64,000 bases of DNA. It comes from UBA668 sp040081465. GTDB lineage: Bacteria > Actinomycetota > Acidimicrobiia > Acidimicrobiales > Ilumatobacteraceae. This document shows positions 43,010-50,641 of the stretch, piece by piece. The notes below the pieces were generated by a model. That model did not search any database. It was not told the origin of the DNA and saw only the letters and a list, made by a program, of their open reading frames with translations. The translations under genes and the position numbers were made by a program. How positions within the stretch are numbered: position 1 is the first letter of the stretch; each line of letters opens with the position of its first letter. The stretch covers positions 3,508 to 67,507 of the forward strand of contig JBEBGL010000010.1 of assembly GCA_040081465.1 (NCBI GenBank), written 5' to 3'.

Positions 43010-43870
43010 ATGAGTTCTGCAGTCATCATCGCTATCGCAGTCGGGGCAATCACCGTGCTTGCCGCGGTCGTGATGCTCACCGCTGCGCGTCGCAGCGATG
43101 TGCGTGGTGCTGGCGCGCTCAGTCGCGAAACAGTTCGCCGCGACAAAGACGCCGACATCGATCTTCCCGTTGCTCCCACCGGCCGCGCCGTCGAGCGCGC
43201 TGCGGTCGAAGCGCGCAGTTCTGCACTCGTTGCTGCATCGGTCGGCCCGCCGACAATCTGGATTGCACCAGATGCCGAGCAAGTCGGCGTCAACCGTCGT
43301 CAGTTCCTCAACCGCGCCAGCGTCACGCTGATGAGCACCAGCCTGGCGACTTTCGGTTTGGCGTGCATCGCGTTTCTGTGGCCGACTGCTGCTCCGGTGT
43401 TCGGTGGCAAGGTCAACCTCGGAAAGCTCGACGACATCCTGTCTGGCATCCGTAGCAGCGGTGGCTTCTTCTACGCGTCCAACGCTCGCTCGTACATCAC
43501 CGTGTATCCGTCGGAAGCTTTGCCAAAGGCGAAGGGTGTCAAGGAGTACGCGGACCTTATCGGTGGCATGGAAAGCGGCGTCATAGCGATGTACCAGAAG
43601 TGCCCGCACCTCGGTTGTCGCGTTCCGGAGTGCAAGACCAGTGGGTGGTTCGAATGCCCGTGCCACGGTTCGCAGTACAACCGTGTCGGCGAGAAGAAGG
43701 GCGGCCCGGCGCCGCGCGGCATGGATCACTTCGCTGTGACTGTCTCTGCGAGCGGCGATGTTGTCGTGGATACGTCGATCGTGTATGCCGGCGCACCCAT
43801 CGGTACGAACACGACTGGCCAAGAGGCAGAGGGTCCGCACTGCCTCAGCGGCGCTGGCGGTAGCCACTGA
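43010..43870 (+). CDS. Rieske iron-sulfur protein
   Basis: 286 residues from ATG at 43010. One N-terminal membrane helix (VIIAIAVGAITVLAAVVML), a linker, and a second hydrophobic segment (LMSTSLATFGLACIAFLW near 110-127) preceded by NRRQFLNRAS, which resembles a twin-arginine motif. The [2Fe-2S] site is CPHLGC and CPCHGSQYN (near 205 and 225) with the Cys-His-Cys-His ligands and the disulfide cysteines, and GPAPRGMDHF follows. It transfers electrons from quinol to cytochrome c. The stop overlaps the next start. Confidence 0.93.
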   Translation: MSSAVIIAIAVGAITVLAAVVMLTAARRSDVRGAGALSRETVRRDKDADIDLPVAPTGRAVERAAVEARSSALVAASVGPPTIWIAPDAEQVGVNRRQFLNRASVTLMSTSLATFGLACIAFLWPTAAPVFGGKVNLGKLDDILSGIRSSGGFFYASNARSYITVYPSEALPKAKGVKEYADLIGGMESGVIAMYQKCPHLGCRVPECKTSGWFECPCHGSQYNRVGEKKGGPAPRGMDHFAVTVSASGDVVVDTSIVYAGAPIGTNTTGQEAEGPHCLSGAGGSH

Positions 43871-44952
43871 TGACTGGTTTCATCGCGCTCACCACCGTCT
43901 CGGTCGGCTGGGTTCTCTTCGCATTCATCACGATCGGCTGGATCGTTTACTTCTTTCTGAGCAAGGCCGCAGCTCGCCGCGAGTTGGGCTCCGAGGCCGA
44001 GGTTGCGCCGAACCGAAAGGAGTACTACGACGACGAGACGCTGGAAGGCCCACGGCTCGAGCGTTTGCAGTTTCTCGGTGTACTCCTGTTGATCACGATG
44101 GTGATCGGGTTGCCTCTCTATTGGGTGCTCGAGCCTGGTCGCCAAGCCGGTGCCGATGCCCAGAAGACGTTGACCTTCCGCGGCTGGGGTGAAGGACTTT
44201 TCGCGACCACCGCCGATGGTGGCTTCAACTGCGCTGGTTGCCATGGCGGCATGTCGGCTGGTGGCGGCGCCGCTCCTTATCCAATCACCGACAGCACCGG
44301 CAAGACCACGGTTGTTTCGTGGAATGCGCCTGCGCTCGACACCATCTTCTATAGGTACAGCAAAGAAGAGGTTCGATTCATCCTCGTCTACGGTCGCCCG
44401 TTCTCTCCGATGCCTGCGTGGGGCGCGGCTGGCGGTGGTCCGATGACCGAGCAAAACATCGAAACGTTGATCGTCTACCTCGAAAGTATTCAGCTGCAAC
44501 CGGAAGGTTGCATTGGCGATGAAGCGTTTACCGATAAGGGCGATCCTGCAGTGTGCGATGGAGGTGTCGTGCCAGAAGCGACGCGCCTCGACATCGAAAG
44601 TGCGGTCGCGCGTTATCAAGCCGACAACCCCGGTGCCAGCGAGGGTGAAGCACTGTTCAACCTCCCGATCGCGAGCGGTGCGTATAGCTGCGCTCGCTGC
44701 CACACGCCCGGTTTCAGCTACGGCCAACCTGGCGTTGATGCGCAGGGCGCGTTTGGTTGGAACCTCACCGGCGGCGCGACGAACTCACACTTCGCGAGCG
44801 AGCAAGACATGATCGCGTTTGTGAAGGCGGGCTCGCGCAACGGCGCGCGCTACGGCCTGCAGAGCCAGGGAACTGGTCGCATGCCCGGCTTCGGTCACGT
44901 GCTGACAGACGAACAGATCAAAGCAATCGTCGAATATGTGCGGGGGCTGTGA
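43870..44952 (+). CDS. dihaem cytochrome c of the bc complex
   Basis: 360 residues. An N-terminal helix (GWVLFAFITIGWIVYFFL) and a second hydrophobic segment near 75-93 anchor the protein. Two haem sites: CAGCHGG (near residue 119) with SPMPAWGAA as Met ligand, and CARCHTPGF (near 277) with GRMPGFGHV. This arrangement recalls dihaem cytochromes c of actinobacterial bcc complexes, which pass electrons directly to cytochrome oxidase. An oxidase is not encoded in this window. Translationally coupled to both neighbours by TGATG. Confidence 0.9.
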   Translation: MTGFIALTTVSVGWVLFAFITIGWIVYFFLSKAAARRELGSEAEVAPNRKEYYDDETLEGPRLERLQFLGVLLLITMVIGLPLYWVLEPGRQAGADAQKTLTFRGWGEGLFATTADGGFNCAGCHGGMSAGGGAAPYPITDSTGKTTVVSWNAPALDTIFYRYSKEEVRFILVYGRPFSPMPAWGAAGGGPMTEQNIETLIVYLESIQLQPEGCIGDEAFTDKGDPAVCDGGVVPEATRLDIESAVARYQADNPGASEGEALFNLPIASGAYSCARCHTPGFSYGQPGVDAQGAFGWNLTGGATNSHFASEQDMIAFVKAGSRNGARYGLQSQGTGRMPGFGHVLTDEQIKAIVEYVRGL

Positions 44953-45767
44953 TGAGCGCGTTCTTAGCAATCAACTGGGAACCGGAACTTCGCGGCATCC
45001 TCATCACCATCATCGCGGTCGCCACCCTGTGCGGCAGTGTGTATCTGCTCCTTGGTACCAACCTTGGTGCTCGCCTGGGCTTCCTCGTCGCGTTGGCAGG
45101 CCTGGCCGGCTGGATGTTCATTCTTGGTGCAACATGGTGGACCTACAGCAAGGGTTTGCTCGGCGAAGAACCGACTTGGCAGCCGGTGGCGGGCAAGACG
45201 ATTATTCGCGAGTACGAATCTCTTTCTGAACTTGGGCTGTTAGAGGCGCCGTTCACTCCCACTGACGATGTCACCGCCGATGCCGACAGCATTGAGTCCC
45301 TGCTCATCGAACAGGATTGGGCGAAGCTTGACTCCGCGTTGCCGTCGTTCCAGCAGGCAGCGTCAGCGGGCACGGTTGTGATCGAAGAGGCCAAGGTCTT
45401 CGCGGCTGGTGAGTTTCAGGTCGTCAACGTTTTCGACATTGGCGGCGAGCGCAGTCCGATCTTGTTCGATGGCAAGGTCGACTTCCTGGCCTTCTTCCAT
45501 AAGCCGCACTACGTGCTGGTAGAGATCGCACCCCTGGTACCGCAGCGCACTGAACCGGGGCGCGCGCCCGCGCGCGCGGTGATCGACACCAGTCGCCCGC
45601 ACGAGTACGTGTACATGATCCGCGACCTTGGCTCGAAGCGAGTGCCCGCCGCGATCATCACGATCTCATCACTGGTGATCTTGTTGCTGCTGTGCTGGCT
45701 GTTACACACACGCGACGAGCGCGTGCGCGAGAACCGGTCGGCCAAGGCGCTCCCGGCGGGGTCGTGA
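44952..45767 (+). CDS. membrane protein of unknown function between the bc and nuo genes
   Basis: 271 residues from ATG at 44952. Two N-terminal membrane helices (ILITIIAVATLCGSVYLLLG, LGFLVALAGLAGWMFILGAT), a large polar domain of about 165 residues (acidic DDVTADADSIESLLIEQ, then a beta-like region ending EYVYMIRD), and a C-terminal helix (AAIITISSLVILLLLCWLL). No cofactor motif. It is coupled to the cytochrome c gene and stops four bases before nuoA. An accessory subunit bridging the quinol-oxidising complex and partners is possible (inference). Confidence 0.7.
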   Translation: MSAFLAINWEPELRGILITIIAVATLCGSVYLLLGTNLGARLGFLVALAGLAGWMFILGATWWTYSKGLLGEEPTWQPVAGKTIIREYESLSELGLLEAPFTPTDDVTADADSIESLLIEQDWAKLDSALPSFQQAASAGTVVIEEAKVFAAGEFQVVNVFDIGGERSPILFDGKVDFLAFFHKPHYVLVEIAPLVPQRTEPGRAPARAVIDTSRPHEYVYMIRDLGSKRVPAAIITISSLVILLLLCWLLHTRDERVRENRSAKALPAGS

Positions 45768-45771
45768 CTCG

Positions 45772-46239
45772 ATGGGCCAGTATCTGCCCATCGTTTGCCT
45801 GCTCGTGCTGGCAGCGCTTTTCGGTGCGCTGAGTTTCTTCGCGTCCGGGCTACTCGCACCGCGACGGCCATCGGCTGCGAAGTCCGCGCCGTACGAGTGC
45901 GGCATCGTGCCCAGTCGCGAACCACCCGATCGCTTTCCGGTCACCTTCTACGTCGTGGCGATGTTGTTCATCATGTTCGACATCGAACTCATCTTCATCT
46001 ACCCCTTCGCTGTCGATCGTCAGTTTCTCGGCTCGTATGCGTTGTGGGAGATGGTCGCGTTTAGCGCCGTGTTCTTCGCTGCGTTCGTGTATGTCGTCGC
46101 CCGCGGCGCGCTCGATTGGGGCCCGGTTGCCCAGCATCGTCAACTGCAGCAGGTGGCATCAGATCGGCACACTGCAACCGGCTCGGTGCGCGTAGTCGGT
46201 CTTGAGGGTCGCTCTGACGTTGACGAAACGGCAGCATGA
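45772..46239 (+). CDS. nuoA: NADH-quinone oxidoreductase subunit A
   Basis: 155 residues, three membrane helices. The conserved loop APYECGIVPSREPPDRFPVT, with the cysteine of the active/deactive loop, lies near residues 38-58, and VAMLFIMFDIELIFIYPF near 62-80. After the third helix there is a 40-residue hydrophilic tail (RQLQQVASDRHTATG...) longer than usual. It belongs to the membrane arm next to the quinone site. It overlaps nuoB by four bases. Confidence 0.95.
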   Translation: MGQYLPIVCLLVLAALFGALSFFASGLLAPRRPSAAKSAPYECGIVPSREPPDRFPVTFYVVAMLFIMFDIELIFIYPFAVDRQFLGSYALWEMVAFSAVFFAAFVYVVARGALDWGPVAQHRQLQQVASDRHTATGSVRVVGLEGRSDVDETAA

Positions 46240-46823
46240 GCCTGATCAAGGACATCCAAGCCGACGGCTTCGGTGGCATCCCCCACAACGCGATCACCGC
46301 CAAGCTGGAAGATCTTGTCGGGTGGGCGCGTAGCCGTAGCTCGTGGCCCGCTTCGTTCGGGCTCGCGTGTTGCGCGATCGAAATGATGGCGACCGGTGCA
46401 GCGCACTACGACATCAGCCGCTTCGGCATGGAGGTATTCCGCGCCTCGCCGCGGCAGGCCGACATCATGATCGTCGCTGGCCGCGTGAGTCAGAAAATGG
46501 CACCGGTGCTGCGTCAGGTCTACGACCAGATGATGGAACCGAAGTGGGTCATCAGCATGGGCGTGTGCGCGAGCAGCGGCGGCATGTTCAACAACTACGC
46601 GATTGTGCAGGGCGTCGACCAGGTGGTACCGGTCGATGTCTATGCACCGGGTTGCCCGCCAACGCCAGAGACCCTGATCCACGCAATCGAGACGCTTCAC
46701 CAAAAGATCGAAGACGGCGAGTTGCTGAAGCGCCGCGGTGCGACGGGTCGCGGTGCAAACATGCACGTCACCGAGATAGCGCAGGGTGCCCGCCCGATGC
46801 CCGTCATCCTTGGGCGGCGCTAG
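46236..46823 (+). CDS. nuoB: NADH-quinone oxidoreductase subunit B
   Basis: 195 residues. It carries the N2 [4Fe-4S] cluster, the electron donor to quinone: the adjacent cysteines in LACCAIEMMATGA (near residues 44-45), the third in MGVCASSGG and the fourth in APGCPPTPETL. The surrounding residues are fully conserved. The gene starts inside nuoA and is followed two bases later by the nuoC GTG. Confidence 0.97.
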   Translation: MSLIKDIQADGFGGIPHNAITAKLEDLVGWARSRSSWPASFGLACCAIEMMATGAAHYDISRFGMEVFRASPRQADIMIVAGRVSQKMAPVLRQVYDQMMEPKWVISMGVCASSGGMFNNYAIVQGVDQVVPVDVYAPGCPPTPETLIHAIETLHQKIEDGELLKRRGATGRGANMHVTEIAQGARPMPVILGRR

Positions 46824-46825
46824 TC

Positions 46826-47290
46826 GTGCCTGACTTCAGTCGTGAGCAACGAGTCGTGCACTGCACGCGCGCCGACTACATCGCCACTGTGCGCGGGTTG
46901 TTGGCCGACACCTTTTCAGTGTGCGTCGATGTCACGGCCGTCGACTACCTGACATACAGCGGCGCGCGCTCGCTGCCGACCGATGTCGTGGCCGAGCGGT
47001 TTGAGGTTGTCGTCAATCTGTTGTCGATTGAAAAGCGCGAACGGGTGCGAGTGCGCGTGCAAGTACAGGCCGACGACGCAGCCGTCGCGTCGCTGTTCGA
47101 CATGTACCCGGGCACAGAGGCGATGGAACGCGAGGTGTACGACATGTTCGGCATCACGTTCACGAACCACCCCGACCTCACGCGCATTCTCATGCCCGAA
47201 GACTGGGATGGCTTCCCGCTGCGCAAGGACTACGACGAGGGCAGAATTCCCGTGCAGTTCAGCGGCGACTTTGCTTCGGAGTCGCGATGA
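46826..47290 (+). CDS. nuoC: NADH-quinone oxidoreductase subunit C
   Basis: 154 residues from GTG at 46826; the longer open frame is a shadow of nuoB. The 30-kDa subunit signature EREVYDMFGITFTNHPDLTR lies near residues 95-115, followed by ILMPEDWDGFPLRKDY. It joins NuoB and NuoD in the quinone module and has no cofactor. NuoC and NuoD are separate genes here, unlike the fused NuoCD of E. coli. It overlaps nuoD by four bases. Confidence 0.95.
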   Translation: MPDFSREQRVVHCTRADYIATVRGLLADTFSVCVDVTAVDYLTYSGARSLPTDVVAERFEVVVNLLSIEKRERVRVRVQVQADDAAVASLFDMYPGTEAMEREVYDMFGITFTNHPDLTRILMPEDWDGFPLRKDYDEGRIPVQFSGDFASESR

Positions 47291-48627
47291 GGACAGACAT
47301 CCTGGCGACGATCGAAGATGGCAACGAGGCCGAGCAGGGCCTGAAGCCGCGCAGCGAGCTGACGGCACGCGAGTTGATGCGCGAGGTCGGCGCCGTGCTG
47401 CGCATGAGCGAGGCGGAAGTCGCCAAGCTCGGCGACATACCCGATGATCCCTCCGACGATCAGACAATGATCATCAACATGGGGCCGCAGCACCCCAGCA
47501 CCCACGGCGTGCTGCGTCTGATGCTCGAACTGCAAGGCGAAACAGTTCTGCGCTGCAAGCCGATCATCGGCTATCTGCACACCGGCATGGAGAAGACGGG
47601 TGAAGCGCTCACCTACATGCAGGGCGGCACCAACGTCACGCGCATGGATTACGCGAGCCCCTTGAACAACGAGCTCGTGTTCTCGATGGCAACCGAGAAG
47701 TTGTTGGGCATCGACGGCGAGATTCCCGAGCGCGCGGTCTGGATGCGGATGCTGCTCAGCGAGCTGAATCGCATGTCGTCGCATCTTCTGTTCTTGGCGA
47801 CGAACGGCATGGATCTTGGTGCAGTGAGCATGATGATCTACGGCTGGCGTGAGCGCGAAGAGGTGCTGCGCTTCTTCCAGAAGGTCACCGGACTGCGGAT
47901 GAACCACAACTTCATTCGCCCTGGTGGTGTAGCGGCCGACCTTCCGGAGGGGTGGCGCGACGACGTGCTGCGCTTGCTGGAACTGATTCCGCCGCGCCTC
48001 GAGGAGTACGACACGCTGATGACCGGCCAGCCGATCTGGCGCGAGCGGTTGCAGGGTGTTGGTGTCATTACGGCGCAAGAGGCGCTTGCGCTTGGCGCAA
48101 CTGGTCCAATCCTGCGCAGCACCGGTGTTGCGTGGGATCTACGCCGCGATCAGCCGTACTTGCACTACGACGAAGTCGAGTTCGACGTGGTCGTCGGCCA
48201 GTACGGCGACTGCTTCGATCGTTACAGCATTCGACTGAACGAAGTTCGAGAAAGCATGCGCATCGTTCAGCAGATTCTGGATCGCATGCCTGGCGGCGAT
48301 TACCGCATTCAGAACAAGAAGGTCACACCGCCGCCGCGTGCTCGTATCAACGAGAGCATGGAAGCGCTCATTCACCACTTCAAGTTGTTCACCGAAGGCT
48401 TCAAGGTGCCCGAGGGCGAGGTGTACGTCGCGATCGAAAGCCCGCGCGGCGAGATCGGCTGTTACATAGCGAGCGATGGGTCGGCGACGCCGTATCGCAT
48501 TCATGTGCGTGCGCCATCCTTCGTGAACATCCAGTGCATGCCGCACATGATGCGCGGCGGGCTCATCGCCGACGCGGTGGCAATCATCTCCTCAATCGAC
48601 CCTGTGCTCGGCGAGGTCGATCGATGA
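47287..48627 (+). CDS. nuoD: NADH-quinone oxidoreductase subunit D
   Basis: 446 residues. The 49-kDa signature is present: MGPQHPSTHGVLRLMLELQG near residue 59, GYLHTGMEKTGE, and YCGVxxxY-type residues in the quinone pocket region, as well as SPRGEIGCYIASDGS near 390. The family's His in GPQHPSTHG lines the quinone site. An acidic N-terminal extension of about 55 residues is present. Overlaps nuoC and nuoE by four bases each. Confidence 0.97.
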   Translation: MRTDILATIEDGNEAEQGLKPRSELTARELMREVGAVLRMSEAEVAKLGDIPDDPSDDQTMIINMGPQHPSTHGVLRLMLELQGETVLRCKPIIGYLHTGMEKTGEALTYMQGGTNVTRMDYASPLNNELVFSMATEKLLGIDGEIPERAVWMRMLLSELNRMSSHLLFLATNGMDLGAVSMMIYGWREREEVLRFFQKVTGLRMNHNFIRPGGVAADLPEGWRDDVLRLLELIPPRLEEYDTLMTGQPIWRERLQGVGVITAQEALALGATGPILRSTGVAWDLRRDQPYLHYDEVEFDVVVGQYGDCFDRYSIRLNEVRESMRIVQQILDRMPGGDYRIQNKKVTPPPRARINESMEALIHHFKLFTEGFKVPEGEVYVAIESPRGEIGCYIASDGSATPYRIHVRAPSFVNIQCMPHMMRGGLIADAVAIISSIDPVLGEVDR

Positions 48628-49238
48628 GTCGCTTGAATGATGCGAACCAAGTGCTGGCCAAGGAGATCATTGGGCGCTATCCCAAGGCTCGCTCGGCCAC
48701 CATCCCGTTGTTGCACGTTGCGCAACAACAGAACGGCTACGTCACGCAGGAAGCCATCGCGCACATCGCCGAACTTGTTGGAGCAACCCCGGCCGAAATA
48801 CTGGGCACGTGCACCTTCTACGAGATGTTCAAGATGCAGCCAGTGGGCAAGTACCTCATCAACATCTGCACAACGATGAGTTGCGCGCTGATGGGTGCCG
48901 AGCAGTTGGTGCAGCACGCCGAGGAACGCCTTGGAATCAAGGCCGGCGGCACGACTCCCGACGGATTGTTCACGCTTGAACGTGCCGAGTGCCAAGCCGC
49001 ATGTACCGAGGCACCGTGCTTGCAAGCGAACTATCGCTATCGCTACCGAGTCAGTCCTGCGCAACTCGACCAGTTGCTCGACGACCTGGCTGAGGGTCAG
49101 CTCGATAACGAGATTCCTCCGCACGGAGTCGTCGCGCGCGTGCGTCAAAGCATTCCGATCGATCGCGCCGTCGGTGCAGTTCCGCCGGACACCGTGACCG
49201 AAGCGCCAGTCTGGATCCCAGCAGGAGATTCGGCGTGA
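48624..49238 (+). CDS. nuoE: NADH-quinone oxidoreductase subunit E
   Basis: 204 residues from ATG at 48624. It binds the N1a [2Fe-2S] cluster with cysteines in NICTTMSCALMG and AECQAACTEAPC (near residues 88-93 and 124-128). The helical N-terminus has HVAQQQNGYVTQEAI. The C-terminal tail of about 45 residues (PHGVVARVRQSIPID...) is longer than in E. coli. Overlaps nuoD and nuoF by four bases. Confidence 0.95.
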   Translation: MSRLNDANQVLAKEIIGRYPKARSATIPLLHVAQQQNGYVTQEAIAHIAELVGATPAEILGTCTFYEMFKMQPVGKYLINICTTMSCALMGAEQLVQHAEERLGIKAGGTTPDGLFTLERAECQAACTEAPCLQANYRYRYRVSPAQLDQLLDDLAEGQLDNEIPPHGVVARVRQSIPIDRAVGAVPPDTVTEAPVWIPAGDSA

Positions 49239-50641
49239 GCAGTTACGGCTGGGCACCGGGTTACATCGACGATGGCGATCGTCCGCAGATCGTTACGTCG
49301 CGCTTTCAGTACGAAGACGGGTACACGCTCGAGCGCTACCTGGCGACTGGCGGCTACGCGGGCTTGAAGGCCGCTCTCGCGCGCACCCCGGTGCAGGTGC
49401 ATGAGGAAGTGAAGGCGGCGACCGTGCTTGGTCGCGGTGGCGCCGGCTTCCCCGCGGGCACGAAGTGGGGCCTGTGCCCCGAAGGGAAGTGGCCGCGGTA
49501 CTTAGTGGTGAACGGCGACGAGAGCGAGCCAGGTACCTACAAGGACCGGCTGCTGATGGAACGCGATCCGCACCAACTGATCGAGGGTTGCCTCATCGCG
49601 TGTTACGCCGTCGGCCTTTCGCAGTGCTTCCTCTATATCCGTGGCGAGATGGCGCTGGCGCAAGAGCGGGTGGCCGCAGCGCTGAACGAGGGTTATGCCG
49701 CCGGCTACATCGGGCGCAACATCCTCGGAAGCAACTTCAGCGTCGACATCGTGTTGCATTGGGGTGCGGGTGCGTATGTGGTCGGCGAGGAAACCGCGCT
49801 GATCGAGTCACTGGAAGGCAACCGCGGTATGCCGCGGTTGAAGCCTCCGTTCTTTCCGGCGGCTATCGGTCTGTACGGCAAGCCGACGATCGTCAACAAC
49901 GTTGAGACGCTGGCCAATCTGCCGTGGTTGCTGACGCACAGTGCCGCCGAGTACACCGCGATCGGTACGGCGACATCGCCAGGTACGCGCATGATCGCCG
50001 TCTCCGGTCACGTGAAGCGACCAGGCGTCTTCGAGATAGTCAACGGCACGACGACGTTCCGCGACCTGATCTACGGCGACGAGTTCTGTCAGGGAATTCG
50101 CGACGGCAACGAGTTGAAGGCGTTCGTTCCCGGCGGCGGTTCCGCACCATGGTTCTTGCCCGATCAACTCGACCTTCCGTTCGAAGCCAAGTTGGTAGGC
50201 GCCGCCGGCAGCATGCTCGGCTCGGGTGCCGTCATGGTCATGGACGAAACCACCGACATACCTTTTGCGGCATTCACGCTGACACGCTTCTACGCGCACG
50301 AGTCATGCGGTAAGTGCGTGCCGTGTCGCGAAGGCGGCACGTGGCTCGAGCGCATCATGGAACGACTTGCTGACGGTCACGGAACCGAGAGCGATCTCGA
50401 TCAATTGTTAGCGATCGGACAAACGATCTGCCCTGGCCCATTTCCGCATGCTGCTAGCGAACGTCTTGGCTTGGAAGCCGCGCCGTTTCCATTCAAGATG
50501 ACGACGATCTGTTTCGTCGGTCCGTCGGCGTATACGTCGGTGCACTCGGCAATCACGCTGTTCCGCAGCGAGTTCGAAGCCCGGATCGTGAAGCGCAAAT
50601 TGATCCCAGTGACCGCGGGGGTGATCGATGACGGACATTAA
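49235..50641 (+). CDS. nuoF: NADH-quinone oxidoreductase subunit F
   Basis: 468 residues. FMN and NADH site: GRGGAGFPAGTKWG near residue 67 and NGDESEPGTYKDR near 93, then GAGAYVVGEETALIESLEG near 173. The N3 [4Fe-4S] cluster is bound by ESCGKCVPCREGGTW near 352 and the distal cysteine in GQTICPGPFPHA near 398. It accepts hydride from NADH. Overlaps nuoG by 14 bases. Confidence 0.96.
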   Translation: MSSYGWAPGYIDDGDRPQIVTSRFQYEDGYTLERYLATGGYAGLKAALARTPVQVHEEVKAATVLGRGGAGFPAGTKWGLCPEGKWPRYLVVNGDESEPGTYKDRLLMERDPHQLIEGCLIACYAVGLSQCFLYIRGEMALAQERVAAALNEGYAAGYIGRNILGSNFSVDIVLHWGAGAYVVGEETALIESLEGNRGMPRLKPPFFPAAIGLYGKPTIVNNVETLANLPWLLTHSAAEYTAIGTATSPGTRMIAVSGHVKRPGVFEIVNGTTTFRDLIYGDEFCQGIRDGNELKAFVPGGGSAPWFLPDQLDLPFEAKLVGAAGSMLGSGAVMVMDETTDIPFAAFTLTRFYAHESCGKCVPCREGGTWLERIMERLADGHGTESDLDQLLAIGQTICPGPFPHAASERLGLEAAPFPFKMTTICFVGPSAYTSVHSAITLFRSEFEARIVKRKLIPVTAGVIDDGH